Shown: in pieces, positions 18,335 through 29,640 of the stretch | How positions within the stretch are numbered: the first letter of the stretch is position 1 | Layout: each line of letters begins with the position of its first letter | DNA from: Pelotomaculum schinkii | GTDB taxonomy: Bacteria; Bacillota; Desulfotomaculia; Desulfotomaculales; Pelotomaculaceae | DNA: 64,000 nucleotides | Reading direction: 5' to 3' | Assembly (NCBI RefSeq): GCF_004369205.1 | Contig: NZ_QFGA01000001.1 | Coordinates: 186,001-250,000 of the forward strand | The notes under the pieces: generated by a model | Database searches by the model: none | Seen by the model: the letters and a program-made list of their open reading frames with translations, nothing else | What the model was told of the DNA's origin: nothing | Translations under genes and position numbers: made by a program

Positions 18335-19108
18335 ATGAAAGATCAGGTTGAGGATGCACAAAGGAGCTTAGCTAAATCATTCCAGTCGCTTTTTGAGGAA
18401 CAAGAACTGCTTGCCAAAGTGATTGAGTGCTTCCCCTATCCGATTCAGATTTACGCTCCGGACGGAACATCGGTGCTGGTGAATAAGGCTATGCTGGCTG
18501 AATATCATGCTATCAGCCCGGACATGGTTGTCGGGAAATACAATGTATTAAAAGATCCTGCCGTTATCGCAACGGGCCAGCTCCATGTGTTAAAGCGGGC
18601 TTTTCAGGGAGAGACCGTCTTTTTCCCGGATGTTAGAGTGCCTTTGGAAGAAATTGCGGAACGATACGGCATACAGGACTTCGATGTGGAGGCCGTATAT
18701 CAGGACATTACGGTTTTCCCTATTCTGGATGACCTGAAACGGGTGATATATGTTGCGGCATTTTTGATCAACAGGAGGGTTTATCGCGGCAAGGATGAAA
18801 TTGAAAAGGCGAAAGAATACATAGAAAACCACTGGCTGGAAAGGTTTGACTTGGGCGAAACGGCAAAGGCGGCGTGCCTCAGCAAAGCCCATTTCACAAA
18901 GCTGTTTAAGAAGCATACCGGCGTAACCCCCCATGAGTATTATACCAATTATAAAATCAGTAAATTGAAGGAGAAACTGCTGGATGCCAACCTTTCCATC
19001 GCCCAGGCTTTTGCCACCTGCAATATGGATTATAACGGCCATTCCGCCAGATTATTTAAAGATAAAACCGGCCTTTCTCCTTCCGCTTATCGTACAATGT
19101 CAGGTTAA
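18335..19108 (+). CDS. PAS-domain AraC-family regulator, copy 1
   Basis: This 257-residue protein has an N-terminal helix (DQVEDAQRSLAKSFQSLFEEQE), a PAS-like sensor domain (PYPIQIYAPDGTSVLVNKAML, residues about 25-150) and a C-terminal AraC double helix-turn-helix (AKAACLSKAHFTKLFKKHTG, LSIAQAFATCNMDYNGHSARLFKDKTG, residues about 160-255). It probably binds DNA in response to a small ligand or redox signal. ATG 18335 is chosen over upstream in-frame ATGs because GGAAAGGAGG precedes it and the next paralogue starts identically (MKDQVEDAQRSLAKSFQSL). A ligand cannot be deduced. Confidence 0.85.
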   Translation: MKDQVEDAQRSLAKSFQSLFEEQELLAKVIECFPYPIQIYAPDGTSVLVNKAMLAEYHAISPDMVVGKYNVLKDPAVIATGQLHVLKRAFQGETVFFPDVRVPLEEIAERYGIQDFDVEAVYQDITVFPILDDLKRVIYVAAFLINRRVYRGKDEIEKAKEYIENHWLERFDLGETAKAACLSKAHFTKLFKKHTGVTPHEYYTNYKISKLKEKLLDANLSIAQAFATCNMDYNGHSARLFKDKTGLSPSAYRTMSG

Positions 19109-19128
19109 AAAGAAACGAGGGCCAATCC

Positions 19129-19803
19129 ATGAAAGATCAGGTTGAGGATGCCCAAAGGAGCTTAGCAAAATCATTCCAATCGCTTTTGGAAGAACAGGAA
19201 CTGCTTGCGAAAGTAATCGAGTTCTTCCCCTATCCGATTCAGATTTTCTCCCTTGACGGGACGGCGAGGATGATTAACAAAGCGGCGCTGGAGATGATAG
19301 GCATAAAAAGCGTGGAATCCCATGTGGGCAAATACAATGTTTTTGAGGACCCCATCGTACGTGGGCTTGGCGTTATGGACCAGGTCAGGCAGGTATTGAC
19401 AGGTAAAACCGTATATCTTACCGATTTCAATGCGCCTTATCAGGACATGATCCGGTATTTTAATGTGGAAGACAGGGATATACAGACCATAAGCTCAGAC
19501 ATTACCTGTTTTTCCATAGAAACGCATTGGCAGGAGCCTTTTGACGCCAACGAAACGGCAAAGGCGGCGTGCCTCAGCAAGGCACATTTCACAAAGCTGT
19601 TTAAGAAGCATACCGGCATAACACCTCATGAGTATTATATTGATTATAAAATCGGCAAATTGAAGGAGAAGCTGCTGGATACCAACCTTTCCATCGCCCA
19701 GGCCTTTGCCGCCTGCAACATGGATTATAACGGCCATTCCGCCAGATTATTCAGAGAGAAGGTTGGCGTTTCCCCGTCTGTATATCGGAAAATGTCGGAG
19801 TAA
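19129..19803 (+). CDS. PAS-domain AraC-family regulator, copy 2 (internally deleted paralogue)
   Basis: The 224-residue product is a tandem duplicate of the previous gene, nearly identical in the first 35 residues and throughout the AraC domain. It lacks about 33 residues joining the last PAS strand to the HTH: copy 1 reads DITVFP-(33 residues)-IENHWLERFD, while copy 2 reads DITCFS-IETHWQEPFD. The PAS core is strongly diverged (LDGTARMINKAALEMIG), so the ligand may differ. Both AraC helices look intact. It ends just before a strong terminator. Confidence 0.83.
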   Translation: MKDQVEDAQRSLAKSFQSLLEEQELLAKVIEFFPYPIQIFSLDGTARMINKAALEMIGIKSVESHVGKYNVFEDPIVRGLGVMDQVRQVLTGKTVYLTDFNAPYQDMIRYFNVEDRDIQTISSDITCFSIETHWQEPFDANETAKAACLSKAHFTKLFKKHTGITPHEYYIDYKIGKLKEKLLDTNLSIAQAFAACNMDYNGHSARLFREKVGVSPSVYRKMSE

Positions 19804-19824
19804 AATGAATTGTCCTATAAAAGT

Positions 19825-19880
19825 AATAAGAGGAAGCCGGGCTTTGGTTTAGTACGAAAGCCCGGCTTCCTCTTATTTTC
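19825..19880 (+). terminator. Strong terminator after the PAS-AraC pair
   Basis: AATAAGAGGAAGCCGGGCTT (from 19825) forms a 21-bp perfect stem with 19857-19877, loop of 11 nt, ending in TTATTTTC. It may act on both strands, since the flanks are A/T rich. Confidence 0.88.
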
Positions 19881-20002
19881 AAGATAACATTTTTCGTACT
19901 AATTATAAGCATATTCAACCTATCCTCGCAATCAGCCCAGTTAATAAAATATTAATAGCATTTATGAAAAATATGGCAATTTGGATGAAAAGGAGCATTC
20001 TT

Positions 20003-20491
20003 ATGGGGGATAAAACGAAAGAACAACTGCTTGAGGAACTGTCAGAGGTACAGAAAATGTTGGAGGAAAGAACAGAGACTCAAGGCCAAATGATAAGAAA
20101 ATTTCAGATGCTTATCGCCAATGAGGGGCTGTTTTCTCAAATCATCGATTTTTTCCCTTATCCCATCGCCATATTTACGCCGCAGTATACACTGGCTATG
20201 GTGAACAAGGCTTTTGCAGCGGAAACAAAAACGCGGTTTATGAACCTGGGAAAAGGAACCGTCCGCATTCTTCAATACAAGATTGATGATACGCAACTGG
20301 CTGCCGCCGTCACGCGGGTCTTTGCCGGAGATACCTTCTTTTTAGAGGACTTAAAGAACCCGTTTACCATGTTTTCAGGAATCACACGACAAAGCGCGCC
20401 GCAGCCTGACCGTTTCAATAAGGCCGTCATTTTTCCTGTTCCGGCCGATGATGCTAAAATCACCCACGGCGTGATTGTGTTTATGCCATGA
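20003..20491 (+). CDS. PAS-only sensor protein (third paralogue)
   Basis: This 162-residue protein has an N-terminal coiled coil (TKEQLLEELSEVQKMLEERTETQGQM) and one PAS-like domain with the same landmark, IIDFFPYPIAIFTPQYTLAMVNKAF, as the two regulators before it, but no DNA-binding domain. ATG 20003 has AAAAGGAG at proper spacing; upstream in-frame ATGs do not. It lies 87 bp before the giant surface-protein gene, and could be a partner or modulator of the PAS-AraC proteins. The partner is inferred. Confidence 0.75.
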   Translation: MGDKTKEQLLEELSEVQKMLEERTETQGQMIRKFQMLIANEGLFSQIIDFFPYPIAIFTPQYTLAMVNKAFAAETKTRFMNLGKGTVRILQYKIDDTQLAAAVTRVFAGDTFFLEDLKNPFTMFSGITRQSAPQPDRFNKAVIFPVPADDAKITHGVIVFMP

Positions 20492-20577
20492 GTAAAGCAC
20501 ATAGGACAGGACAAGTAAACACGGGCTGCCGGCTGCTGCGTAAATAACAAAAAAATAAAAGAAGGTGAGGATGTTTT

Positions 20578-23500
20578 ATGAGAAGTGTACTGAGGAAAAT
20601 ATTGTCCATGCTGCTGGTGTTATGCCTTTGGACGGCGCTCATGCCTTTTTCCGTCCTGGCGGCGGAAGGAGACATCTGTGAAGTTAACGGGACAACATAT
20701 GCAACATTGGATGATGCTCTGGACGCGGTCCATCCCACGGGCGGGGGGACCATCCGGCTGCTGGAGAATATTAATTACGACGGTGGCATTGTTATTGACC
20801 GAGAAGGCATCACTTTTGATCTGGATGGGTTTACGCTCAATGTGGACAATAGCACCGGTCCGGGTTTAAAGGTGATCGGCGGCGGCACTGTAGAATTTAT
20901 TGACGAGGGAACAACGGGTTCTTTCAACGTCACCGGCACGGAGTATGGGGTGTGGGCTGATTATGGCTCTGTGGTCTGGGTCAACAATGTCACCGCAAGC
21001 GGCGAATCCAGCTGTGGAGTAAAAGCCACTGAGTATGCAAGTATTATCGTAGAAGGCAATGTTATAGCTACCAACACTAATAGCATCGGTGTGGGAGTAG
21101 AATCCGGCGGAGAGGTCAATGTAAAGGGGGACGTCACTGCAAACGGTATCGAAGGCATAGGCATAAAAGCCTACGATGTCGTATGCGATGAGGCAGAGGT
21201 TATCGTTGAGGGAGACGTCACCGCAAGCGGTGGTGACAGCGTTGGCGTATTGGCCATAGATTCATACGTTACCGTCGGGGGAAATGTCACGGGCGACAAG
21301 GGTGGCGTGGACGCCGAAGATTCGGGCATTGAAATAACCGGAGATGTCCAATCCTCTGATGAATCCGGTTACGGCATAAGAGCCACAGATAACTGCGATA
21401 TCGATATCAACGGGAATGTCCGGTCCAACGGTACCGGTGTATGGATATGGGCGGAAGGGACTGCTGATTTCTCGGAAATTACTATTGACGGAGTAATAGA
21501 CGCGCCGGAGTATATACGGATCGGGATAGATACATTCGATTTTGAAGATGGCTATCTGGATCCTGACATGATAGACGGCTACCGAATCTACGTCGACGAA
21601 TCCCTGGGTGCTGTATTAGTAGCAGAGTTTGCCGGCGGCAGCGGCAGCAGTGAGGAAGATCCTTACCTTGTTGCCCATGCCGCTCAGCTCTATAATGTCC
21701 GCAATCACCTTGATAAACACTTTAAACTAATCGAAGATATAGACCTGAGCGGTTACAGTACCGGCGACGGCTGGGAGCCTATCGGTGATAACATTGACCC
21801 TTTCACCGGCACCTTTGACGGTGGTGAGGAAGGGTATACCATAAGCGGCCTCGTTATCGACCGGATTACTACCGCCTATGTAGGTTTGTTCGGTTGTACC
21901 GGAGCAGAAGCGGAAATCCGGGACCTTAGGCTGGCGGACGTAAACGTAACCGGCAGTGTCTATGTCGGGGGCCTGGTAGGAAGGAATTACGGTCAGGTTA
22001 CCAACTCATATGCCACTGGTGATGTGACAGCTAGAAGTGATGGTGGTGGTTTGGTGGGGCAAAATGAAGGCTCGATCACCGATTCCTACGCCATAGGTAC
22101 TGTGACGGACGTCTGGAGCGGCACTTTCGGTGGTTTGGTGGGACATAATAATGGTACAATCACCAACTGCCATGCCGAAGTAACTGTAAAGAGTAATGAA
22201 AGTATGGTAGGCGGTCTGGTAGGTGAGAATGACGGCGGTATCAGCGAGTCGTACGCTGTGGGTGAGGTGGAAGGCAAAAGTGAAGTCGGAGGTTTGGTAG
22301 GATACAACAGTGGTGGAAATATCGATAGGTCTTACGCCACCGGCGCCGTGACAGGTACCGAAACGGGTATTTATTATACCTATGTAGGCGGTTTAGTAGG
22401 AATCAACGCCGGTCCGATCAGTGAATCTTATGCCAGAGGAGCCGTATCTGGACAGGAAGACATCGGCGGCCTGGTCGGGTATAACTCGGGCTCTGGCTCT
22501 GTTACCAATTCTTATGCGACCGGGACTGTAAATGGGTATAGTTATATCGGCGGCCTGGCAGGATTAAATTTAGGTAATATTATGGACAGTTACTGGGATA
22601 CCGAAACATCACTTCAAAGGTCTTCAGATGGTGGCACAGGCAAGGCCACAGCCGAGATGAAGCAGCAGGCAACTTTTACAGACTGGGACTTTGATACGAT
22701 TTGGGAGATTAATGGCAGCGACAATAATGGATACCCATTCCTAAGATGGCAGGGATACGATGGGGGACAAACCAACGAGCCACCTGTATTAAGTGCAGTC
22801 GGCGTCAGTGCCGTAACCCAAACAACTGCAACATTAAACTTCACCTCCGACAAAGCGGGGAATTACTACTTCCTGGTTTATAGCGCAGGGGACGACGCTC
22901 CGGACGCAGCCACAATCAAAGCCCAGGGAGAAGCTGCGGCAAAAGGAACAGGTACAGCAGCGGCAGCGGCAAATGCTGCCCAGGTAACCGGCTTAACAGC
23001 GTCGACAGCATATAAGGCATATGTCATCGTAGAAGATGCGGAAGAAAATATTTCAAACGTGGCAGTGATCGGCTTTACCACAGCAACAGCCGAAATGCCC
23101 ATAGGAGCTGACATCAGTCCGGCTTTATGCACCTTTGACCTCGAAAACCCTGACAACGTAAGTACGACCATTTCCTGGGGCAGCGCGACAACCGTCACTG
23201 CCGTAGTCTACGGCACAACGTCTTTGACAACGCCCGCGGATTACAATGTAAGTGGAAACACGCTGATCATCACGGCAGGTTATCTTGAGGGTCTTAACCT
23301 TTCCGCAGGCGATACCGTGGGATTTGAAATCTCCTTTGATGTCGGGGACAGCGCCTCCCTGACGGTCAACATCGTTAATGGTTATATTCCCGGCACCGAC
23401 GCCACCCTGAGTGACCTGAAGGTAGGCGGCGTGACCGTTGCGGGCTTTGTGTACGACAATTACGATTACAGCATACAGTTACCTTACGGCACTTTACCCG

Positions 23501-25413
23501 GCAGTCTGGCAGCTACCGTCAGCGCTACACCGAACGACCCGAAAGCCGGCGTAGCCATAACCCAGGCGGCGTCCCTTCCCGGCAGTGCCACAATTGTGGT
23601 GACTGCCGAGGATACCATGACAACACAAACCTATACAGTGAATTTCACGCTGGAAGCCGCATCGAACAACGCCCCAAACCGCAAGACCGGCGTACCGGCG
23701 ACGACATCGGCCAGCGTGACGGTAAATACTGCTTACACCCTCGACCTCTCAACGATCTTTGAGGATGCCGACAGCGATCCGCTGACCTATACGGTATCAA
23801 TAGATGGCGCCAATCCGGTTGCGGCAGCGGCAAACTATGTCTACACACCGACATCGGCAGGCGATACCATATTAGTATTCAAAGCCAACGATGGAACAGC
23901 GGATTCCACTGACACCTATACGGTGACTTTGACCGCCAACGCAGCGCCGCCACAGACCTATGCCCTGACCATTACGGCGGGGACAGGCGGCAGCATTACG
24001 ACCGGCAGCAGTGGCAATTATGCGGCAGGCACAGTCATCAGTATTGCCGCGGCACCTTCTTCCGGATACAGCTTCAGTAAATGGTCATCCGTCGGCGGCG
24101 GGACTTTCGGCAGCACGACCAGTGCCAGCACTACCTTTACCATGCCGGCGGGCGCTGTCACAATCACAGCCGGCTTTACCCACAATGGCTCCGGTGGAGG
24201 CAACAGCGGAGGCGGCGGGAGCACTACTCCGTCAACCCCGACTTATAAAGCGGACGTTAAAGCTGGAAACGGCTCTGAGACGACTCTTCCCGTCACTGTT
24301 GACAAGGATGCCGGAACCGCCTCCATAGACGCGGATTCTCAGAGCCTCGCCCAGGGCGGAACTGTCATCACGATACCGTCTATACCCGACATCGACACCT
24401 ATTCACTCGGCATACCGGTTCCGGATCTGTCAACGACTGATGTTCAGGGTACGCTGAGTTTCAATACCGACGCAGTCAGCATCACAGTTCCGTCCAATAT
24501 GCTGACGGGCGTTGCGGACGCAGACGGAAACAGGGCACAGATCACCATCGGTCAGGGAGACAAATCCAACCTGTCGGAGGATGTCAAGGACGCCGTCGGA
24601 GACAGGCCGCTGGTACAGCTCACACTGTCCATCGATGGTAAGCAAACCAACTGGAACAACCCTGACGCTCCGGTTACTGTATCTATCCCTTACACTCCGA
24701 CGGCGGCCGAGCTAGCTGCCCCCGAGCATATCGTCGTATGGTACATCAACGGAGCCGGAAATGCGGTATCGGTACCCAACGGGAGGTATGACCCTGCAAC
24801 CGGCGCCGTGACCTTTACCACCACCCATTTCAGCTATTATGCTATAGCCTATGTACACAAAACCTTTGACGATCTGGAAAGTGTCGCCTGGGCAAAGGAA
24901 TCCATTGAGGTGCTTGCGTCCAAAGGTATATTGGAGGGCATATCGGAAACAGAGTACTCCCCTCAGGAAAACATCACGAGGGCAGACTTCCTGTTCTTCC
25001 TTGTACGTACCCTGGGAGTTGATGCCGAGGTTAACGGAAACTTCGATGATATAAGCAGTGATGCTTATTACAACAAAGAGATAGTCATAGCCAAAAAGCT
25101 TGGGATCACCGGCGGTACCGGAGACAACAAATTCAGCCCGGATGCATGCATTACAAGGCAGGATATGATGGTACTGACCGAAAGAGCCTTAAGAATGCTG
25201 AAAAAACTTGAAGCGCAGGGTTCGGCCTCGGACCTTGTCAGGTTTACCGACAAATCCCTGGTTGCGGCCTATGCCGTAAACAGCGTCGCCTCTGTTATAA
25301 AGGAAGGTTTGATCGTGGGCAGCGGCGATAAGATCAATCCCCTAGGCAATACCACAAGGGCGGAAGCCACCGTATTTTTGTACAGGGTATATAACAAGTA
25401 CACTGGATATTAG
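20578..25413 (+). CDS. Giant S-layer-anchored surface protein with GLUG repeats
   Basis: This 1611-residue secreted protein begins with a signal peptide ([20 protein letters not shown], cut after SVLA). A beta-helix-like region rich in V-x-G-D/N-V repeats (80-330) leads to GLUG repeats (about 460-690, VGGLVG.N.G.I..SYATG). Then come an Fn3-like domain (735-840), a cadherin-like [14 protein letters not shown] domain (about 940-1030), a second Ig-like domain, an InlB-type [20 protein letters not shown] repeat (about 1130-1200) and three C-terminal SLH domains (about 1425-1611) that bind cell-wall polymer. It is probably an adhesin or S-layer-associated scaffold. GGTGAGG precedes the ATG. Confidence 0.9.
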   Translation: MRSVLRKILSMLLVLCLWTALMPFSVLAAEGDICEVNGTTYATLDDALDAVHPTGGGTIRLLENINYDGGIVIDREGITFDLDGFTLNVDNSTGPGLKVIGGGTVEFIDEGTTGSFNVTGTEYGVWADYGSVVWVNNVTASGESSCGVKATEYASIIVEGNVIATNTNSIGVGVESGGEVNVKGDVTANGIEGIGIKAYDVVCDEAEVIVEGDVTASGGDSVGVLAIDSYVTVGGNVTGDKGGVDAEDSGIEITGDVQSSDESGYGIRATDNCDIDINGNVRSNGTGVWIWAEGTADFSEITIDGVIDAPEYIRIGIDTFDFEDGYLDPDMIDGYRIYVDESLGAVLVAEFAGGSGSSEEDPYLVAHAAQLYNVRNHLDKHFKLIEDIDLSGYSTGDGWEPIGDNIDPFTGTFDGGEEGYTISGLVIDRITTAYVGLFGCTGAEAEIRDLRLADVNVTGSVYVGGLVGRNYGQVTNSYATGDVTARSDGGGLVGQNEGSITDSYAIGTVTDVWSGTFGGLVGHNNGTITNCHAEVTVKSNESMVGGLVGENDGGISESYAVGEVEGKSEVGGLVGYNSGGNIDRSYATGAVTGTETGIYYTYVGGLVGINAGPISESYARGAVSGQEDIGGLVGYNSGSGSVTNSYATGTVNGYSYIGGLAGLNLGNIMDSYWDTETSLQRSSDGGTGKATAEMKQQATFTDWDFDTIWEINGSDNNGYPFLRWQGYDGGQTNEPPVLSAVGVSAVTQTTATLNFTSDKAGNYYFLVYSAGDDAPDAATIKAQGEAAAKGTGTAAAAANAAQVTGLTASTAYKAYVIVEDAEENISNVAVIGFTTATAEMPIGADISPALCTFDLENPDNVSTTISWGSATTVTAVVYGTTSLTTPADYNVSGNTLIITAGYLEGLNLSAGDTVGFEISFDVGDSASLTVNIVNGYIPGTDATLSDLKVGGVTVAGFVYDNYDYSIQLPYGTLPGSLAATVSATPNDPKAGVAITQAASLPGSATIVVTAEDTMTTQTYTVNFTLEAASNNAPNRKTGVPATTSASVTVNTAYTLDLSTIFEDADSDPLTYTVSIDGANPVAAAANYVYTPTSAGDTILVFKANDGTADSTDTYTVTLTANAAPPQTYALTITAGTGGSITTGSSGNYAAGTVISIAAAPSSGYSFSKWSSVGGGTFGSTTSASTTFTMPAGAVTITAGFTHNGSGGGNSGGGGSTTPSTPTYKADVKAGNGSETTLPVTVDKDAGTASIDADSQSLAQGGTVITIPSIPDIDTYSLGIPVPDLSTTDVQGTLSFNTDAVSITVPSNMLTGVADADGNRAQITIGQGDKSNLSEDVKDAVGDRPLVQLTLSIDGKQTNWNNPDAPVTVSIPYTPTAAELAAPEHIVVWYINGAGNAVSVPNGRYDPATGAVTFTTTHFSYYAIAYVHKTFDDLESVAWAKESIEVLASKGILEGISETEYSPQENITRADFLFFLVRTLGVDAEVNGNFDDISSDAYYNKEIVIAKKLGITGGTGDNKFSPDACITRQDMMVLTERALRMLKKLEAQGSASDLVRFTDKSLVAAYAVNSVASVIKEGLIVGSGDKINPLGNTTRAEATVFLYRVYNKYTGY

Positions 25414-25659
25414 AAGATTAGTGGATGTGCAGATTATCTAAATAATAAAATAGTATATTTACTCGGGCACCCAGTTCTTGCCACTATGAGTATACTGCTG
25501 ATCAGGACCATGGCAATATTGCATTACCGAAGGCGAAGTGAAAGTAGAGTTATCTAAAAAGATATTAAAGATAAAAGATTACTGAAAAGGAGGCTTTGGA
25601 CAAGAAAGTTTTGGTTTTGGGGGAAGAGTAAATCAGCAAAAAACAAGGAGGAGTCGTTT

Positions 25660-28600
25660 ATGGGAGTAAAAGGGAAGCTGCTTACCCTGTTCGTAGTAAT
25701 CGTATTAATGATTACATTGGCAGGGGTAGTATCCGCTTCACAGTTAACTGACATCAATAACCATTGGGCTGAGAAACAAATCGCAAAATGGGTATCCGAT
25801 GGTTTAGTCACCGGTTACCCTGATAACACCTTCCGTCCGGGAAGTGATATAACCCGTGCAGAGTTTGTCGTCTTAGTCAACAGGGCTTATGGTTTTAGTG
25901 AGAAGGCAGAAATTAGTTTCACTGATGTAAAGTCTGGTGATTGGTTTGCTGCTGAAATTCAAAAAGCCCAAGCTGCAGGATATGTAAACGGGTATGATGA
26001 TGGAACGTTTGGGCCGAATAAGAAAATCAGCCGACAGGAAGCTGCGGCAATGTTGGCTAGGCTCCTTAAGTTGGATGGTTCTCAAAGTGATGTAAGTAAG
26101 TTTAGCGACAAGGCTAATATTCCTCAATGGAGTAAGAACTTTATCGGAGCGGTGGCTGCTAAAGGATATATGGGCGGTTATCCGGATGGAACTCTTCAGC
26201 CTGCTAAGTCCATTACCAGAGCCGAAACTGTTACTACTCTAGATAGGGCAGTCGGTACTTTATTTAATTCTGCCGGAATTTTTGGATCTGACCAAGGAAC
26301 CAAAACAATTACAGGTAATGTTACAGTTAACGTTGCCGACGTAACTATTAAGAACACCATTATTTCTGGTGACTTGATTTTGGTAGCCGGTATTGGCAAC
26401 GGCGATGTGGAACTTGATAATGTTACAGTGAAAGGAACCACCTTGGTAAGTGGTGGCGGCGAAAACAGCGTTGTTATTAATAATTCTTCCTTATCTGGCG
26501 AATTAATTGTCTATCGTGTAAATGGTAAAGTGAGAGTTGTGGCGAAAGGAACAACCTCTATTGATTCTGTTCGGCTGGAATCTGCTGCTAAGCTCGAGGA
26601 AGATTCTTTGACTGGAACAGGCTTTAAAGATGTAGGAATCTTAGTAATTAAGCCAGGCGAAGAGATAGAACTTGAAGGCGATTTTGAAAATGTTTCTGTG
26701 GAAACTAATGCTGATGTTCAAATAACCGGAACTTCCAAAGTAGCTAAATTAACTGTTAATGAAGATGGTGAAGGGGCGGAGATTCAAGTAGCTACCGGCG
26801 CATCTGTCAATACTTTAACATTAAAGGCTAAGGTAACAGTAACCGGTAAGGGTACCATTAGCAAGCTGGTTGCCAATGAAGATGCAAATGGTTCAAAAAT
26901 TGAACAGAGTATAACTAATATCACGATTTCAGGAACAGCCACACTTACAATTAATGGTAAAGATGTATCCAAATCCACTAGCACAGGCGGCGGTGGTGGT
27001 GGCGGTGGCGGCCACGATGATGATGATGATAAAGATGTAAATGAAGAAACTGTAAATAATATTGATGAACTTGCAGCCGCCTTAGTTGATGAGAATGTTG
27101 AGACGATTATATTGGCTGCCGATATTGATTTGCAGGAAACTCTGGTAATTGATAGAGAGGATTTAACTATCCAAGGTAATACGGCAGATAAGACAAGAAA
27201 AATTACAGGCAATGTCAATGTGGAGAAGACTGAGGTAACTCTCAAGAATATGACAATTGACGGTGATTTTACTGCTGGGATAGGAATTGGTGATGGCGAT
27301 GTTACTCTTGATAATGTTGAAGTAACCGGAGCCTCTTATTTTGACGGTGGTGGTGAGCACTCAGCTCATTTAAACGGTGAGACTGTACTTGGTGCTGTAT
27401 ACGCAAATGCAGAAGGATTGCATATCAATGCAGAGGAAGGTGCTTCCATTTGCGGTACATTAACCCTTAACGCAGGAGCCACATTGACTGCTCCTTCAGA
27501 AAATGTGTTCAGTGGTGATATTGTTGTTGGAGCTGGTGCGGCAAATCAAACAGTTACAATTAATGCCCCGGTTTCAGCCAGCGTTAATATTACAATTAAT
27601 GCCCAAGGTATGACATTTGCGGCTAATTCTCCAATTCAGGCGGCTGTTCAAGTAAATACCGGAGCAACATTAACCGGTACCGGTTTACAGAATAGTGATG
27701 TAACAGTGGGTGGAAATGCTACAGGACAGTCCGTTGCTATTCAGGCCCCTGTCAACAACCTGGTCATCACTGTGCCCGCTGAAGTAGCCGTGTTCGAAAA
27801 TGTTAGCGGATCAGTAACAATTGAAGCTAACGATGTTGTCATGGAGATTGCCGAAGAAGTAATTGTAACCGGACAGGTAGTTGTTCAGGGAGCAGGTCTC
27901 CAAATTCAAACACAAAGTGATTTAGAAGTAAATAACCAGCAGGGCGGTGAAGTATTCTATAGCGGCACAGGTACGGTAACAGGGAATAATGTTGTATATA
28001 CCCTCCCCGCCCCTGAGCTTGATATTAATTATCAGAATGGAACGATTTCTGTTTCCGAAGATATGTATGATGCGGAGTATAAGGTAGATTTAGAGCTAGA
28101 GTGGCACGATGTTGATGGAGCTGTAGATGTTGATTTAGCCGATAGTCTTATAAAGATTCGCTATAAGCAGGCTCCTCCTTTTACGGCTGCTGGTATTACC
28201 GCACTGGTTACAGCACGAGCGGAAGCACCGGTTATTGGTATAGACTATACGGCAGAGGCAACCATACAAGCAATTACCTCAGCTATGGAGCGGTCCGCCA
28301 GTGAAAACTTCGAAACCAGCCAACCAGGAATGGGGTTAAGATTAAAACTCACTCCCGGCGAAACATTATATTTCAGGTATAGGGCTACAAACAGTTCTTT
28401 TGCTAGTCAACCTTATGAATTAGTAGTACCTGTAAGACCTGCGGCAGCTTCCTTTACTGGGGTAAGGATGAGCGTGGATGGACTGACAGCTGTTTTGGAA
28501 GGCTTACCGGAGAACGCTGCAAACTTTCAGTTCAGAGTTGATGTACTTGGTAACGATGTATGGACCGGATGGTCTAACTTAACAGTAGTTGGAACAACAG

Positions 28601-29613
28601 CGAATTTAGGCATGCCCGCTAATTTGAAGCTTAAAGACGGGATTAGTAAGGTTCAAGTCAGGACAAAGGCAGCTACGGATAAGTTTGCTGGAATCAGTAC
28701 CCAGCAAACAGTTGTATTGCCGGTAACTGAGCCATCAATCACGGCCATCAGCGTAGCGAACGGAGAAATCACAATAACCTTTAGCGGAGCAGCTCCGGCG
28801 GGGTTGGCATTGGCCGACTTTGAATACGGGGCAACTTTAGACGGGGAAGCATACACTCTGGAGAACCCGGCCTATGCAGAGGGGAAGATCACCTTTGACG
28901 CGGTAACCCAGACCAGCGCGGAACAGGTTTTAGCGGTATCAATAGGAAAGTCTGAAGCGAGCACCCTGCTAAGTGAGGGCGGTGCAGCTGCCAGTGTGAC
29001 GATTCCGGCGTTAACCGTAACTAAGCCGTCAATCACGGCCATCAGCGTAACGAACGGAGAAATCACAATAACCTTAAGCGGAGCAGCTCCGGCGGGGTTA
29101 GCATTGGCCGACTTTGAATATGGAGCAACTTTAGACGGGGAAGCATACACACTCAAGAATGTGGCCTATGCAGACGGGAAGATTACCTTTGACGCGGTAG
29201 CCCAGACCAGTGCAGAACAGGTTTTAGCGGTAGAAGTAGGGAAGGCTGAAACGAGCACCTTGCTAAGTGAGGGCAGTGCTACTGACAGTGTAACGATTCC
29301 GGCACTACCAGTAACTAAGCCGTCAATCACGGCCATCAGCATAACGAACGGAGAAATCACAATAACCTTAAGCGGAGCAACTCCGGCGGGGTTAGCATTG
29401 GCCGACTTTGAATATGGAGCAACTTTAGACGGGGTAGCATACACTCTGGAGAACCCGGCCTATGCAGACGGGAAGATCACCTTTGACGCGGTAGCTCAGA
29501 CCAGTGCAGAACAGGTTTTAGCGGTAGAAGTAGGGAAGGCTGAAACGAGCACAAAATTAAGTGAAGGCAGTGCAACTGCCAGTGTAACGATTCCGGCACT
29601 ACCCAGTAACTAA
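25660..29613 (+). CDS. S-layer protein with N-terminal SLH domains and C-terminal tandem repeats
   Basis: This 1317-residue protein has a signal peptide, three SLH domains (about 28-205; DINNHWAEKQIAKWVSDGLV, TGYPDNTFRPGSDITRAEFV), two similar beta-helical modules (about 210-430 and 500-760) joined by a (G)9-H-D5 linker near residue 450, then beta-sandwich regions and three 98-residue repeats (1025-1317). It resembles major S-layer proteins of Clostridia. The ATG follows AAGGAGGAG. The reading frame ends abnormally: an extra C at about 29602 shifts it so that TAA closes the gene at the start of a fourth repeat. Confidence 0.9.
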   Translation: MGVKGKLLTLFVVIVLMITLAGVVSASQLTDINNHWAEKQIAKWVSDGLVTGYPDNTFRPGSDITRAEFVVLVNRAYGFSEKAEISFTDVKSGDWFAAEIQKAQAAGYVNGYDDGTFGPNKKISRQEAAAMLARLLKLDGSQSDVSKFSDKANIPQWSKNFIGAVAAKGYMGGYPDGTLQPAKSITRAETVTTLDRAVGTLFNSAGIFGSDQGTKTITGNVTVNVADVTIKNTIISGDLILVAGIGNGDVELDNVTVKGTTLVSGGGENSVVINNSSLSGELIVYRVNGKVRVVAKGTTSIDSVRLESAAKLEEDSLTGTGFKDVGILVIKPGEEIELEGDFENVSVETNADVQITGTSKVAKLTVNEDGEGAEIQVATGASVNTLTLKAKVTVTGKGTISKLVANEDANGSKIEQSITNITISGTATLTINGKDVSKSTSTGGGGGGGGGHDDDDDKDVNEETVNNIDELAAALVDENVETIILAADIDLQETLVIDREDLTIQGNTADKTRKITGNVNVEKTEVTLKNMTIDGDFTAGIGIGDGDVTLDNVEVTGASYFDGGGEHSAHLNGETVLGAVYANAEGLHINAEEGASICGTLTLNAGATLTAPSENVFSGDIVVGAGAANQTVTINAPVSASVNITINAQGMTFAANSPIQAAVQVNTGATLTGTGLQNSDVTVGGNATGQSVAIQAPVNNLVITVPAEVAVFENVSGSVTIEANDVVMEIAEEVIVTGQVVVQGAGLQIQTQSDLEVNNQQGGEVFYSGTGTVTGNNVVYTLPAPELDINYQNGTISVSEDMYDAEYKVDLELEWHDVDGAVDVDLADSLIKIRYKQAPPFTAAGITALVTARAEAPVIGIDYTAEATIQAITSAMERSASENFETSQPGMGLRLKLTPGETLYFRYRATNSSFASQPYELVVPVRPAAASFTGVRMSVDGLTAVLEGLPENAANFQFRVDVLGNDVWTGWSNLTVVGTTANLGMPANLKLKDGISKVQVRTKAATDKFAGISTQQTVVLPVTEPSITAISVANGEITITFSGAAPAGLALADFEYGATLDGEAYTLENPAYAEGKITFDAVTQTSAEQVLAVSIGKSEASTLLSEGGAAASVTIPALTVTKPSITAISVTNGEITITLSGAAPAGLALADFEYGATLDGEAYTLKNVAYADGKITFDAVAQTSAEQVLAVEVGKAETSTLLSEGSATDSVTIPALPVTKPSITAISITNGEITITLSGATPAGLALADFEYGATLDGVAYTLENPAYADGKITFDAVAQTSAEQVLAVEVGKAETSTKLSEGSATASVTIPALPSN

Positions 29614-29631
29614 GCCGTCAATCACGGCCAT
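28732..29631 (+). repeat. Three 294-bp tandem repeats plus a truncated fourth
   Basis: Units begin at 28732, 29026 and 29320, each exactly 294 bp (98 codons) and nearly identical, encoding PS-ITAIS(V/I)-NGEITIT... to ...TIPAL. A fourth unit starts at 29615, one base out of register, and survives for only about 17 bp (to 29631) before unrelated palindromic sequence. The high identity implies recent duplication or gene conversion. Confidence 0.9.
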
Positions 29632-29640
29632 AATAACTTG

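Noticed and set aside
27019-27036. DDDDK-like enterokinase site in the S-layer protein
   Set aside because: A poly-aspartate run followed by lysine is expected by chance in an acidic linker and has no biological link to that protease here.
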